From the NCBI GenBank assembly GCA_964458665.1, contig CAYWOO010000029.1, positions 1 to 24,023 of the forward strand: 24,023 bases of DNA, given 5' to 3'. Shown here piece after piece: positions 15,027-23,181 of this stretch. Below the pieces are notes generated by a model. That model had not been told where the DNA came from, made no database searches, and was given only the letters and a program-made list of their open reading frames with translations. How positions within the stretch are numbered: position 1 is the first letter of the stretch; each line of letters opens with the position of its first letter. This DNA is from JANXYW01 sp964458665 (GTDB taxonomy: Bacteria > Chloroflexota > Dehalococcoidia > DSTF01 > JACRBR01). The position numbers and the translations under genes were made by a program.

Positions 15027-15083
15027 TGGATTCGACGGGCGGACCTCTTCTGACCAAGAGGCGTGGTAGGGTCCTGTAGATCC

Positions 15084-16259
15084 ATGGCGAACCCCTCCAA
15101 GCCGAGCGGACCTCGTCGGCACGTGGTCGCCGGTCTCTTCGCGGGGATCGGCGGTTTCGAGAAGGGTCTGGCGGCCTCGGGGCACGAGACGGAGCTGCTG
15201 TGCGAGATCGACCCGCTGGCGCGAGCGGTACTCGACGCGCGTTTCCCCGGCATCCGGATCCACAGCGACATCTGCACGCTCGAGTCGGTGCCGCGGCGGG
15301 TGGATCTCCTGATGGGGGGCTTCCCCTGCCAGGATCTCTCGCAAGCTGGACGCACGGCGGGCATCACGGGAGCGCGCTCGGGTCTCGTGGGCGAAGTCTT
15401 CCGGCTTCTGAGTGTCCGGCCCGTGAAGCACGTGCTACTCGAGAACGTGCCCTTCATGCTGCAGCTCGCAGGCGGGCACGCGATGGAAGTGATCGTGCGC
15501 TCCTTCGAGGAGCTGGGCTACCGCTGGGCGTACCGGGTCGTCGACGCGCGGTGCTTCGGCCTGCCGCAGCGCCGTCAGCGCGTCTTCTTCCTCGCGACGC
15601 TCGAGGGTGACCCCCGCGACGTGCTCTTCGCCGATGACGCGGGCATGCCGGCAGCCGTGGACTACGGCGAGCCGGTGGCCTTCGGTTTCTACTGGACCGA
15701 GGGCATCAAGGGTCTCGGCTGGGCTGCGAACGCTGTGCCGACCCTCAAGGGTGGATCCACCGTCGGTGTGCCTTCGCCGCCGGCGGTCTGGCTGCCCTCG
15801 GGTGAGATCGTGACGATCGGGCTGCGGGATGCCGAGCGTCTGCAGGGCTTCCCGGCGGACTGGACGCTCCCGGCCGAAGCGGTGGGCCGGCGCAGCATGC
15901 GCTGGAAGCTCGTGGGCAACGCGGTGAGCGTTCCTGTGACGCGATGGCTCGGGCGGCGTCTGGCACGGCCCGGGCGCTTCCACGAACGGGCCATGATGCC
16001 GCTCTTCCCGGGCGTGCGCTGGCCACACGTCGCTTGGAACGTGGGCGACGGGCGCTTCACGACGGAGCTGAGCATGTGGCCGGTGCGGCGCGAGGCGAAG
16101 ATCCTGCACGAATTCCTCGCGGAAACCGAGCCCCTCTCGCAGCGTGCGACGGCCGGCTTCCTCTCGCGCACGCGAAAGAGCTCGCTGCGTTTCGCGCCGG
16201 GCTTCCTCGAGGCGGTGCGGCGTCACCTCGAGCGCACGACCCTCCCCGTAGCCTCTTAG
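15084..16259 (+). CDS. DNA (cytosine-5) methyltransferase (391 aa)
   Basis: All diagnostic motifs of the C5 family are present in order: motif I FAGIGGFEKG (19-28), motif IV GGFPCQDLS with catalytic C82, motif VI ENV (120-122), motif VIII QRRQRVFF (162-169), motif IX ERLQGFP near 255, and motif X GNAVSVPV near 285. An extra C-terminal segment of about 100 residues follows motif X (MMPLFPGVRWPHVAWNVGDG and on), beyond the minimal enzyme. The target-recognition region between VIII and IX is short. ATG 15084 is chosen over an upstream GTG at 15063 because the conserved domain follows it closely. It would protect the host from the adjacent endonuclease. The Vsr gene 20 bp downstream fits a 5-methylcytosine producer. 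Confidence 0.93.
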   Translation: MANPSKPSGPRRHVVAGLFAGIGGFEKGLAASGHETELLCEIDPLARAVLDARFPGIRIHSDICTLESVPRRVDLLMGGFPCQDLSQAGRTAGITGARSGLVGEVFRLLSVRPVKHVLLENVPFMLQLAGGHAMEVIVRSFEELGYRWAYRVVDARCFGLPQRRQRVFFLATLEGDPRDVLFADDAGMPAAVDYGEPVAFGFYWTEGIKGLGWAANAVPTLKGGSTVGVPSPPAVWLPSGEIVTIGLRDAERLQGFPADWTLPAEAVGRRSMRWKLVGNAVSVPVTRWLGRRLARPGRFHERAMMPLFPGVRWPHVAWNVGDGRFTTELSMWPVRREAKILHEFLAETEPLSQRATAGFLSRTRKSSLRFAPGFLEAVRRHLERTTLPVAS

Positions 16260-16279
16260 GACTGCCGTAGGATGACGCC

Positions 16280-16735
16280 GTGGCCCTGGCCCGGCGTCGT
16301 CTCGGCGGGCATCTGATCGTCTACGACCAAGCGACCTCACGCCGCTTGGCGCGCTTCGGGCACGAAACGAGCGGGCCGGAGCGGCTCGTGCGTAGCTTCC
16401 TTTCCTCAGCTGGCCTGCGTTTCCGTACCAAGAACCGGGATCTGCCGGGGTCGCCGGACGTGGCGAATCGATCGAAGAAGTGGGCTGTCTTCGTTCACGG
16501 CTGTTACTGGCACCATCATGCCGGCTGTCGTCGTGCCACCGTGCCCACCCGCAACCGAGCCTTCTGGCTATCGAAATTCCGCGACAACCGCCGTCGCGAC
16601 CGCCGCGTCGTCTCGCAGCTGGAGGCGGCGGGCTTCACGGTCGCGGTCGTCTGGGAGTGCGAGATGCTCGAGCCTCACGTGCTCGGCCAGAGGCTGTCGA
16701 AAGTGGTGCGTGCTGGACGTCGCCGCGCCGCCTGA
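16280..16735 (+). CDS. vsr: Vsr-type very-short-patch mismatch repair endonuclease (151 aa)
   Basis: The protein carries the Vsr signature: LPGSPDVANRSKKWAVFVHG with the catalytic aspartate at residue 60, then CYWHHHAGC with zinc and active-site ligands, PTRNRAFWLSKFRDNRRRD, and AVVWECE at the end of the core. Vsr nicks T:G mismatches created when 5-methylcytosine deaminates, so it matches the preceding methyltransferase. The GTG start at 16280 has AGGA 7 bases upstream. An N-terminal extension of about 30 residues precedes the domain. Its stop lies two bases from the convergent Xre gene stop. Confidence 0.93.
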   Translation: MALARRRLGGHLIVYDQATSRRLARFGHETSGPERLVRSFLSSAGLRFRTKNRDLPGSPDVANRSKKWAVFVHGCYWHHHAGCRRATVPTRNRAFWLSKFRDNRRRDRRVVSQLEAAGFTVAVVWECEMLEPHVLGQRLSKVVRAGRRRAA

Positions 16736-16737
16736 GC

Positions 16738-17109
16738 TCAGCGTTTCTCGGCGCCGACCAGGTAGGTGTCGATCGTCTTGAGGAGCGCCTGCTTCGCTCG
16801 CTTGGGGAGCTTCTCGATCTTCTCGAGGCGGCGTATGAAGCGCCGGTCGCTGAAGATGCCGTCCTTTTGCATGTCCTTCAGTCCGAGAATCTCGTCGGCC
16901 GAGATTCTGAGCGCCTTTGCGAAGGCAGCCACGATCGCACCGTGGACGCGCACGACACCGCGCTCGTAGGCGGACACGAGCGTCTGGTCGACCCCGAGAA
17001 TACCGGCAAGCTCGGCCTGGGTCTTTCCGCGCCGTTTGCGGATCTCCCTCAAGCGGCGAGCGATCGTCTTCTCGTCGACGGGCGAGATGTAGCTACCCAC
17101 ACGAGGCAA
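16738..17109 (-). CDS. Xre-family regulator, unit 2 (123 aa)
   Basis: It has a Cro/CI-type helix-turn-helix: RRLREIRKRRGKTQAELAGIL, then GVDQTLVSAYERGVVRVHG and FAKALRISADEILGL. The tail (LEKIEKLPKRAKQALLKTIDTYL) is related to the tail of the regulator at 5471, so the two are homologous despite different recognition helices. A TTG at 17109 is preferred because AGGAG lies 8 bases upstream; a GTG at 17100 is the alternative. Unlike unit 1, it converges on the restriction-modification genes instead of being co-transcribed with them. It is divergent from the mobility operon, its most likely target. Confidence 0.85.
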   Translation of the reverse strand: MPRVGSYISPVDEKTIARRLREIRKRRGKTQAELAGILGVDQTLVSAYERGVVRVHGAIVAAFAKALRISADEILGLKDMQKDGIFSDRRFIRRLEKIEKLPKRAKQALLKTIDTYLVGAEKR

Positions 17110-17194
17110 GGTCTCTGCTCCTCGTGGGGAGCATAGAGATAGGGCTTGATTTCTTAGGAGCACAGCTACTAATATTGGAACACTACACGGCCTC

Positions 17195-17223
17195 TTGACA
17201 AGCTTCCGAGAGGTGGCTGTTTT
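17195..17223 (+). promoter_or_regulatory. Candidate promoter of mobility operon, unit 2
   Basis: TTGACA at 17195-17200 with TGTTTT at 17-bp spacing (17218-17223). The -35 region CTCTTGACA matches unit 1 exactly at the equivalent position. An AT-rich patch upstream (17150-17190) may hold the operator and the divergent Xre promoter. Confidence 0.45.
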
Positions 17224-17243
17224 CGGGGCCACGCAAACGAAGA

Positions 17244-17291
17244 CGGGCCGACGCCGGGCGTGATCTTGGCAGACCTCCCGACGCCGGCCCG
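17244..17291. repeat. Inverted repeat in conserved leader, unit 2
   Basis: Bases 17244-17258 pair with 17277-17291 at 13 of 15 positions; the two mismatches are A-C and C-A. It occupies the same place as the 11-bp repeat of unit 1 (6004-6050), with changed sequence but kept symmetry. On the minus strand the mismatches would be U-G pairs. It may therefore be a DNA site for a protein or recombinase, or a hairpin in a minus-strand transcript. Confidence 0.55.
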
Positions 17292-17372
17292 AGATCAGAG
17301 GAGAGACGGGTCCACCTCGATCCGTTCGCAAGCTAACCCACCTCTCCTCCCGCAGTCCACGGGAGGGTCAAA
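17292..17372 (+). promoter_or_regulatory. Conserved leader with competing anti-ribosome-site pairing, unit 2
   Basis: GAGGAGAG at 17298-17305 is complementary to CTCTCCTC at 17342-17349, and that tract is also complementary to the primase ribosome site GAGGAGAGG at 17610-17618. The last 40 bases match unit 1 almost perfectly (AAGCTAACCCACC and on). GGGAGGG at 17361-17367 is the ribosome site for the 106-aa gene. Confidence 0.45.
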
Positions 17373-17693
17373 GTGCTCCAGACCGACGACCTCTTTCTCG
17401 GAGCCTTCGGGCTCGTCCGCGGGGGCGAGCTGCGAGGCGTCGAGGTGCGCGGCACGAACGGGCGTCGGGTCGCGGTCTTCACGATCAGCGGCCCTGGGCT
17501 CGACGAAGCGGTACGCGACTACCACCGTGGCCAGGCACTCGTGGACCTGCGGCTTCTCAAGTCGGAAGTCCGGCGCTTGAAGGACATGGCCTTCGAGGCG
17601 CTTCGTGCAGAGGAGAGGAGGGCGGATGCAGGTCACGAAGGAAGGGATCGAGCGGATCAAGGGAGCGAACGAGCTCGCGGCGGTCGTCTCTGA
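17373..17693 (+). CDS. Conserved small protein of the element, unit 2 (106 aa)
   Basis: This is the counterpart of the protein at 6134, with the same length, GTG start and leader. Differences cluster near residues 20-27 and in the C-terminal overlap; the FTISGPG..RDYHRGQALVDLRLLKSEV core is kept. The last 68 bases overlap the primase gene in another frame. Function unknown. Strict retention as first gene of the operon argues for a role in the element's own cycle rather than cargo. Confidence 0.75.
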   Translation: MLQTDDLFLGAFGLVRGGELRGVEVRGTNGRRVAVFTISGPGLDEAVRDYHRGQALVDLRLLKSEVRRLKDMAFEALRAEERRADAGHEGRDRADQGSERARGGRL

Positions 17694-20313
17694 GCGAGGC
17701 GTCGAGCTCAAGAAGAAAGGCCGCCAGCTCGTCGCGTCGTGCCCGTTTCATCGGGAGAAGACGGCGTCTTTCAACGTCTCTTCGGCGAAGGGGCTCTTCC
17801 ACTGCTTCGGCTGTGGGGTCTCGGGCGACGTCATCGGCTTCGTGACGAAGCACGACAAGCTGAGCTTCGGCGGTGCGCTCGAGACGCTGGCGCGTCGCGC
17901 CGGGCTCGATCTCGGGCGGCTCATGGAAGAGCGTCCGCGGATCCAGCAGAGGACACCTCTCGGCGCACTGACGCCGCCACGCAATGGCAAGAGCGCTCCG
18001 GCTTCCAGGCCCGCGACCGAAGGCGCGCCCCCACATGGCGCGCCGCTGACAGCCATCCTGTCTCGGGTCGTGGAGCACTACCACCGCACCTTCTGCGAGA
18101 GAGAAGACGCCCAGGCGTACCTCGCGAAGCGAGGCCTGACGGACCGCGATCTGCTGCGCGTCCTGAAGATCGGGTACGCGGACGGGTCGCTTCTGAAGGT
18201 CATCCCGAAGGACGGTGAGGTCCGCGACGAGCTCGTCTCGCTCGGCGTGATCACGCCCGAGGGGCGCGAGCTCCTGGGCGGCTGCGTGGTCGTGCCGATC
18301 CCGGATCCGCTCACCGGCCAGTGGACGAACCTCTACGGCCGCGGGCTGAAGACGCCACGGCACTGCTATCTTCCCGGTCCCCTTCGGGGTGTCCTGAACT
18401 TCCAGGCCGCGCGACTCTCTCCCGAGGTCATCCTCGCGGAATCCATCCTCGATGCGCTGTCCTTCCATCAGGTCGGCATCGGGATCGCGATCCCGATCTA
18501 CGGCGTGAACGGCTTCACGCCGGATCACCTCGACCTGCTGAAGCGCGAAGGGGTGAAGAGGGTCACTCTCGCGCTCGACTCCGACGAGGCGGGGAGAAAG
18601 GCAACGGACGCATTGAAGGGGAAGCTGGAGAGCGTCGGCATCACGGTGCGAGCCGTGTCTTTCCCCGAGGGGATCAAAGACGCGAACGAGCTGCTCGTCT
18701 CGCGTAACGGGGATGCGGGCGCGGTCTTGCGCCAGCTGCTGGACGCCGCCGAGCCGCGTCCGGCGGCGCCTGTCGAAGTGGCTGTGGAGCCGAGAGGAGA
18801 AACACCGGCCGCGCCGACCCCCGACACCGCGAGCCGCGACGAGCTGGAGCTCGTCCACACGGGCGTGCAGTACCGCGCGCGGGCCCACGCGCTCCTCATG
18901 GGGCGGCTACGAGCGACGGTGAAGGCGACGAAGGGCGAGGCCTTCCACGTAGACACGATCGACCTCTACGCCTCGAGGAGCCGCGCCGAGTTTGCCAAGC
19001 GTGCGAGCAAGGCCCTGGGCGTCGAGCTGGCCGCCGTCGAGGCCGCACTGCTGGAGCTCGTCGTCCGGGCCGAGAAGCAGCTCGACGGCACGCCAGACGA
19101 GGACAACCCTGCGACGCCGGCGATGACGGAGGCCGAGCGCACCGAAGCTCTGGCTTTCCTGAGACGACAGGATCTCCTCGACCAGGCAGCGAAGGACATC
19201 GACGCCCTCGGCTACGTCGGCGAAGAGACGAACAAGCGTCTCCTCTACTTGGTCGCGATCTCCCGAAAACTCGAGGATCCGCTCTCGGCGATCGTGCTCT
19301 CCCAGAGCGGTGCAGGAAAAAGCGGGCTCACCGAGGTGATCGAGAAGCTCTGCCCGCCCGAGGACGTGGTGCTCTTCACGCGCCTCACGCCGCAGAGCCT
19401 CTACTACACCGAACCCGGATTCCTCGACCGCAAGCTCGTGATCGTCGAGGAACGCTACGGCTCGATCGAGGCCGACTACTCGATCCGCGTCCTCCAGAGC
19501 CGCAAGAAGCTCATCGCGGCGGCGCCCGTGAAGGATCCCCAGACGGGGAACATGCGAACGAAGGTCTTCACGGTCGAGGCCCGTGCCGCCTTCATCGAGG
19601 CGACGACGGCCAGCAGCGTGAACCACGAGAACGCGACCCGCTGCTTCGAGCTGATGATGGACGAGAGCCAGGAGCAGACGCGGCGGATCCACGAACGGCA
19701 GCGGATTTTTCGGACCGAGCGGGGGCTCCAGCTCCGCGAGGCGGCCACGACCATCACCCGCCGCCACTGGAACGCGCAGCGGCTGCTGGAGCCACTCCCG
19801 GTCGTCATTCCCTTCGCCGACCGGCTGAGCTTCCCGTCGAGCTGGATGCGGACGAGGCGCGACCACGCCCGTTTCCTGAACCTGATCGAGGTCTCCGCCT
19901 TCCTCCACCAACACCAGCGGCAGAGGAACAAGGGAGCGATCGTGGCCTCTCTCGCGGACTACGAGGCCGCCTACGCGCTCGCCGTGGAGGTCCTGAGGGA
20001 AACGCTCACCGACGTCAAGAAGCCGCTTCGTGAGGCCTACCGGCGCATCGAGGCGCTCGCCGAGGGGAAGGCCGGGACCGTGTCGCGTCGCGAGATCCGC
20101 GAAGCGCTCCACGTTCCCGACTCGACGGTCCGGCGCTGGCTGCAGGACCTCGTGGACTTCGAGTACCTCGGGCTCGTGCAGATGGAAGGCGAGAGGAATG
20201 GCCAGGGCAAGGCCGTCCGCTATCGGCTTCTCGAGCGTGAACCGCAGGAGAGCGCGGTGGCCGGCCTTCTCTCCCCCGCCGAACTCGGTGCGCTCCTCGA
20301 GGCTCGGGCGTGA
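17626..20313 (+). CDS. Primase-like CHC2 zinc finger/Toprim/P-loop ATPase/winged-helix protein, unit 2 (895 aa)
   Basis: It is collinear with the protein at 6387. CPFHREKTASFN and CFGCGVSGD form the CHC2 finger, ILAESILDALSF and LALDSDEAGR the Toprim core, SQSGAGKS the Walker A, KLVIVEERYGS the Walker B region, and SRREIREALHVPDSTVRRWLQ the winged helix. The ATPase part is almost identical between units, whereas the linkers after the zinc finger and after Toprim differ in length and sequence and account for most of the 21-residue size difference. The ATG at 17626 follows GAGGAGAGGAGGG. The purifying pattern indicates that both copies were functional until recently. Confidence 0.88.
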   Translation: MQVTKEGIERIKGANELAAVVSERGVELKKKGRQLVASCPFHREKTASFNVSSAKGLFHCFGCGVSGDVIGFVTKHDKLSFGGALETLARRAGLDLGRLMEERPRIQQRTPLGALTPPRNGKSAPASRPATEGAPPHGAPLTAILSRVVEHYHRTFCEREDAQAYLAKRGLTDRDLLRVLKIGYADGSLLKVIPKDGEVRDELVSLGVITPEGRELLGGCVVVPIPDPLTGQWTNLYGRGLKTPRHCYLPGPLRGVLNFQAARLSPEVILAESILDALSFHQVGIGIAIPIYGVNGFTPDHLDLLKREGVKRVTLALDSDEAGRKATDALKGKLESVGITVRAVSFPEGIKDANELLVSRNGDAGAVLRQLLDAAEPRPAAPVEVAVEPRGETPAAPTPDTASRDELELVHTGVQYRARAHALLMGRLRATVKATKGEAFHVDTIDLYASRSRAEFAKRASKALGVELAAVEAALLELVVRAEKQLDGTPDEDNPATPAMTEAERTEALAFLRRQDLLDQAAKDIDALGYVGEETNKRLLYLVAISRKLEDPLSAIVLSQSGAGKSGLTEVIEKLCPPEDVVLFTRLTPQSLYYTEPGFLDRKLVIVEERYGSIEADYSIRVLQSRKKLIAAAPVKDPQTGNMRTKVFTVEARAAFIEATTASSVNHENATRCFELMMDESQEQTRRIHERQRIFRTERGLQLREAATTITRRHWNAQRLLEPLPVVIPFADRLSFPSSWMRTRRDHARFLNLIEVSAFLHQHQRQRNKGAIVASLADYEAAYALAVEVLRETLTDVKKPLREAYRRIEALAEGKAGTVSRREIREALHVPDSTVRRWLQDLVDFEYLGLVQMEGERNGQGKAVRYRLLEREPQESAVAGLLSPAELGALLEARA

Positions 20314-20327
20314 GGGACGGGAGGGCC

Positions 20328-20415
20328 TCGCCACTTCGCCACACCCGCCAAACCGGTGGTGGCATGGCTATCTCTCTCGAGGGAAAGCCTCTTCGCTCAA
20401 CTTCGCCACTTCGCC
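20328..20415. repeat. Direct repeats at primase-recombinase junction, unit 2
   Basis: TCGCCACTTCGCC occurs at 20328-20340 and again at 20403-20415, flanking the start of recombinase 1. The TTCGC core is the reverse complement of the GCGAA repeats at the same junction in unit 1. Possible protein-binding or origin repeats; low-complexity coding bias is an alternative. Confidence 0.4.
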
Positions 20416-21347
20416 GCGGAAACCAGCGGGCCAGTGTGTCGGCGCGTCGCGTGCTCGCGGTTTACGAGGACAGCCTCGCCGTGCGCTACGCGCCGCGGAC
20501 GGTGCCGCACTACATGGCCCAGCTGCGACCGTTTCTCGCATGGCTCGAGGAGCGAGGCGTCGATCTCGTGGAGGTGAAGTCACGCGATCTCCTGGCCTAC
20601 CAGACCTACCTCTATGCCTTTCGCCGCACCGACGGGCGTCCTTACTCAGCGGCCTACCAGGCCAACCGCCTCGTCGTGCTCAAGCACTTCTTCCGCTTCC
20701 TGTACCGGCGCGGGTACCTGCTCCACGACCCGGCGGCGGACCTCGAGCTGCCACGGCTCGAGAAGCGACTCCCCCGCGTGATCCTGACGACTCGGGAAGC
20801 CAAGCGAGTGATCGAGGCGCCCGACACGCGAACGCCCGAAGGCCTCCGAGATCGGGCGATCCTCGAGACGCTCTATGCGACCGGCGTCCGCGTCTCGGAG
20901 CTCGGGAACCTGACGCCCTACGACGCCGACACCGAAGAGCGCGTACTGCGGGTCGTGCTCGGCAAGGGACGGAAGGACCGAAACGTCCCCCTCACGCGTG
21001 CCGCGGCCGAGGCGATCGAGGCCTATCTCGTGAAAGCGCGGCCGCGGCTCCAGGGCCCGAGGAAGGTGCGCTTCCTGTTTCTCCAGGCTCGTGGTGGAAA
21101 GATGGACCGCGCTACGACGGCGCGGATCGTGACCAGCCGGGCGAGAGAGGCCGGGGTCAAGAAGCACGTGACACCCCACACCTTCCGGCACACCGTCGCG
21201 ACCCACCTGCTCAAGGGCCGAGCCGACATCCGCCACATCCAGGCGCTCCTGGGCCATGCCTCGCTCGCGACGACGCAGCGCTATACGCGAGTCGAGGTGT
21301 CTGACCTGCGACGGGTGGTCGAGCGTGCGCACCCGCGCGGACGCTGA
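20364..21347 (+). CDS. Tyrosine recombinase 1, unit 2 (327 aa)
   Basis: A Xer-like recombinase homologous to the one at 9150. The active site is complete: R176 (GVRVSEL), K204 (GKGRKDR), H272 and R275 (HTFRH), H298 (GHAS), and Y307 (TQRYTRV). The N-terminal core-binding domain reads YEDSLAVRYAPRTVPHYMAQ. ATG 20364 with GGTGG just upstream aligns with the N-terminus of the unit 1 enzyme; a GTG at 20310 overlapping the primase stop would add 18 residues. It overlaps recombinase 2 by 23 bases. Confidence 0.92.
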   Translation: MAISLEGKPLRSTSPLRRGNQRASVSARRVLAVYEDSLAVRYAPRTVPHYMAQLRPFLAWLEERGVDLVEVKSRDLLAYQTYLYAFRRTDGRPYSAAYQANRLVVLKHFFRFLYRRGYLLHDPAADLELPRLEKRLPRVILTTREAKRVIEAPDTRTPEGLRDRAILETLYATGVRVSELGNLTPYDADTEERVLRVVLGKGRKDRNVPLTRAAAEAIEAYLVKARPRLQGPRKVRFLFLQARGGKMDRATTARIVTSRAREAGVKKHVTPHTFRHTVATHLLKGRADIRHIQALLGHASLATTQRYTRVEVSDLRRVVERAHPRGR

Positions 21348-22293
21348 GGTCGCGGCGTTCCTCGCCGAGCTGCGCGCCCGCCGACTGTCGACGAGCCTCC
21401 TGGATCGAGCCGAGCGCGTGCTGCTGTGCTTACTTTCTCACTTAGGGGAAAAGAGACGTGACCTGGGGGCAGTTACCGAAGCCGACCTCGCCAGCTGGGC
21501 GCGTATGCTCTCACGCCAGACCACACATTACGGAAGACAACCGACCCTCACGACGCAGGCGCTCTACCTCGCGGTCGTCCGGCGCTTCTTCGCCTGGCTC
21601 TCCAGGCAGGGACGGATACTGCAGGACCCCGCGAAGGAGCTGAAACTGCCCCGGCCGGACAGCCTTCCGCGCGTCGTCCTCACCGAGACGCAGGCGAGAC
21701 GTCTCGTGAGCGCTCCGGCCGCAGTGAACCCTCGCTGGTGGGCCGAGGGTGTCGAGAAGCGCGATCACGCGATCCTCGAACTCCTCTACGGAACCGGCCT
21801 TCGCCTGGGAGAGTGCGCTCGGCTCGACGTCTCCGACCTGAGCCTCCTGGAGAGGCGCCTCTTCGTGCGTGACGGCAAGGGACACCGCGACCGGGTCGTC
21901 CCCGTCACAGGACGCACGCTCGTGGCGCTCGACTCCTACTCGCGCGACGTCCGACCGCTCTTCGCGCGGGAGCCCCGCGAACAGGCCCTCTTCCTGTCGT
22001 GGACCGGAGCGCGGCTGTCGCCCATCACGATCCGTGTGATCGTCCGGGCAAAAGCGAGGGCGGCCGGGATCGGGCCATCCGTCTCGCCGCACGTGCTGCG
22101 CCACAGCTGCGCGACGCATCTCCTCCGAGGCGGCGCCGACCTGCGGTACGTGCAAGAGCTGCTCGGGCATCGGTCGATCGAGACGACCACCCGCTACACG
22201 CGAGTCGCGATCGCCGATCTCGCAGCCGTGATCGCACGGGCACATCCGCGGGAGCGCGCCTGGGCTCGCCGGCGGGCGCTACAATCCCGCTGA
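21325..22293 (+). CDS. Tyrosine recombinase 2, unit 2, catalytic lysine replaced by arginine (322 aa)
   Basis: A tyrosine recombinase homologous to the one at 10114, with R160 (GLRLGE), H256 and R259 (HVLRH), H282 (GHRS) and nucleophile Y291 (TTRYTRV). The beta-hairpin motif reads GKGHRDR where the other three recombinases have GKGxKDR, so the usual catalytic lysine is arginine (R188). That may weaken general-acid function or make the enzyme depend on its partner. GTG 21325 with GGGTGG six bases upstream is the likely start, inside recombinase 1. The mini-RHS gene starts 6 bp after its stop. Confidence 0.9.
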   Translation: MRTRADAEVAAFLAELRARRLSTSLLDRAERVLLCLLSHLGEKRRDLGAVTEADLASWARMLSRQTTHYGRQPTLTTQALYLAVVRRFFAWLSRQGRILQDPAKELKLPRPDSLPRVVLTETQARRLVSAPAAVNPRWWAEGVEKRDHAILELLYGTGLRLGECARLDVSDLSLLERRLFVRDGKGHRDRVVPVTGRTLVALDSYSRDVRPLFAREPREQALFLSWTGARLSPITIRVIVRAKARAAGIGPSVSPHVLRHSCATHLLRGGADLRYVQELLGHRSIETTTRYTRVAIADLAAVIARAHPRERAWARRRALQSR

Positions 22294-22299
22294 CCGACC

Positions 22300-23181
22300 A
22301 TGCTCTCCCTTTGCTCGCCGAGACGCAGCCCGCTCGTCCAGGTAGTGGCGCGCGTCCTCATCCTCGCGCTCGTCACCATGATGGTCCCCCTGGAAGCGGG
22401 CGCTTTCATCCCCGCGAGGACCGAGAAGCTCACTAAATCAGCCTTCGGTGAACTCCTCGCTCACACCGGCTCCGACCCCCAGCCCTACGCCTTCGCTGGA
22501 GAGCCGTACGACCCCAACAGCGGCTTCGGCTACCACCGCGCACGGTGGCTAGATCCCCGGACGGGGCGCTTCACAGGGATGGATTCGTGGCAGGGCCGCG
22601 TCTACGACCCGTCGACGCTGCATCGCTATACGTACGCATCCGAGGATCCGGCAAACCAGGTCGATCCTACGGGCCGTTTCAACCTCAGCGTCAGCCTCAC
22701 GCTGAATGTCGCACTTACGACCATTAACACGATCTCCACGATCCAGGTGGAGGGCGTGAACGCGGCTCTTGAGGGGCTCCTGATTAACGCGGTGATCGGG
22801 GCCGCGATTGGCGGAGCTGGCGCAGGCGCCGTCCGACTCTTCCGGGATCTCATCAAGGCCCGGAAGGCAGTCACAACCCTTAAGGCTGTCACAGCAGGCA
22901 ACTTCCGAGACAATCTGGCGAGGCTGACGAGGATCAATCCCGGGGATGCTCAGGCACACCACATGCTGCCCCAGAAGTTCCGGGCTGTCTTCGAGAAGGC
23001 TGCGCTCAACATCGACGATCCGATCTATGGCACCTGGTGGGAGAAGACAAGCCACCTAACCAATGCATCTCGGTACAACGGCGAGTGGGATGACTTCCTG
23101 CAGGTTGCAAGAAACGCCGACGAGATTCTTGACTTCTCGCGCCAGCTCGCAACGAAGTATGGGATTCAAGCCTTCTTCTAG
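22300..23181 (+). CDS. Secreted mini-RHS toxin with AHH nuclease tip, unit 2 (293 aa)
   Basis: The ATG at 22300 opens a signal peptide (VVARVLILALVTMMVPLEAGA) related to that of the mini-RHS at 11085. Only about 80 residues of RHS core follow, beginning abruptly at AFGELLAHTGSDPQPYAF and ending at VDPTG, a shorter stub than in unit 1. The tip has a hydrophobic segment and then AQAHHMLPQKFRAVFEKAAL, GTWWEKTSH and YNGEWDDFL near the C-terminus. This pattern matches AHH/DUF2380-type nuclease toxins of Myxococcota. Immunity follows with a 23-base overlap. Nuclease activity is inferred from motifs. Confidence 0.83.
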   Translation: MLSLCSPRRSPLVQVVARVLILALVTMMVPLEAGAFIPARTEKLTKSAFGELLAHTGSDPQPYAFAGEPYDPNSGFGYHRARWLDPRTGRFTGMDSWQGRVYDPSTLHRYTYASEDPANQVDPTGRFNLSVSLTLNVALTTINTISTIQVEGVNAALEGLLINAVIGAAIGGAGAGAVRLFRDLIKARKAVTTLKAVTAGNFRDNLARLTRINPGDAQAHHMLPQKFRAVFEKAALNIDDPIYGTWWEKTSHLTNASRYNGEWDDFLQVARNADEILDFSRQLATKYGIQAFF

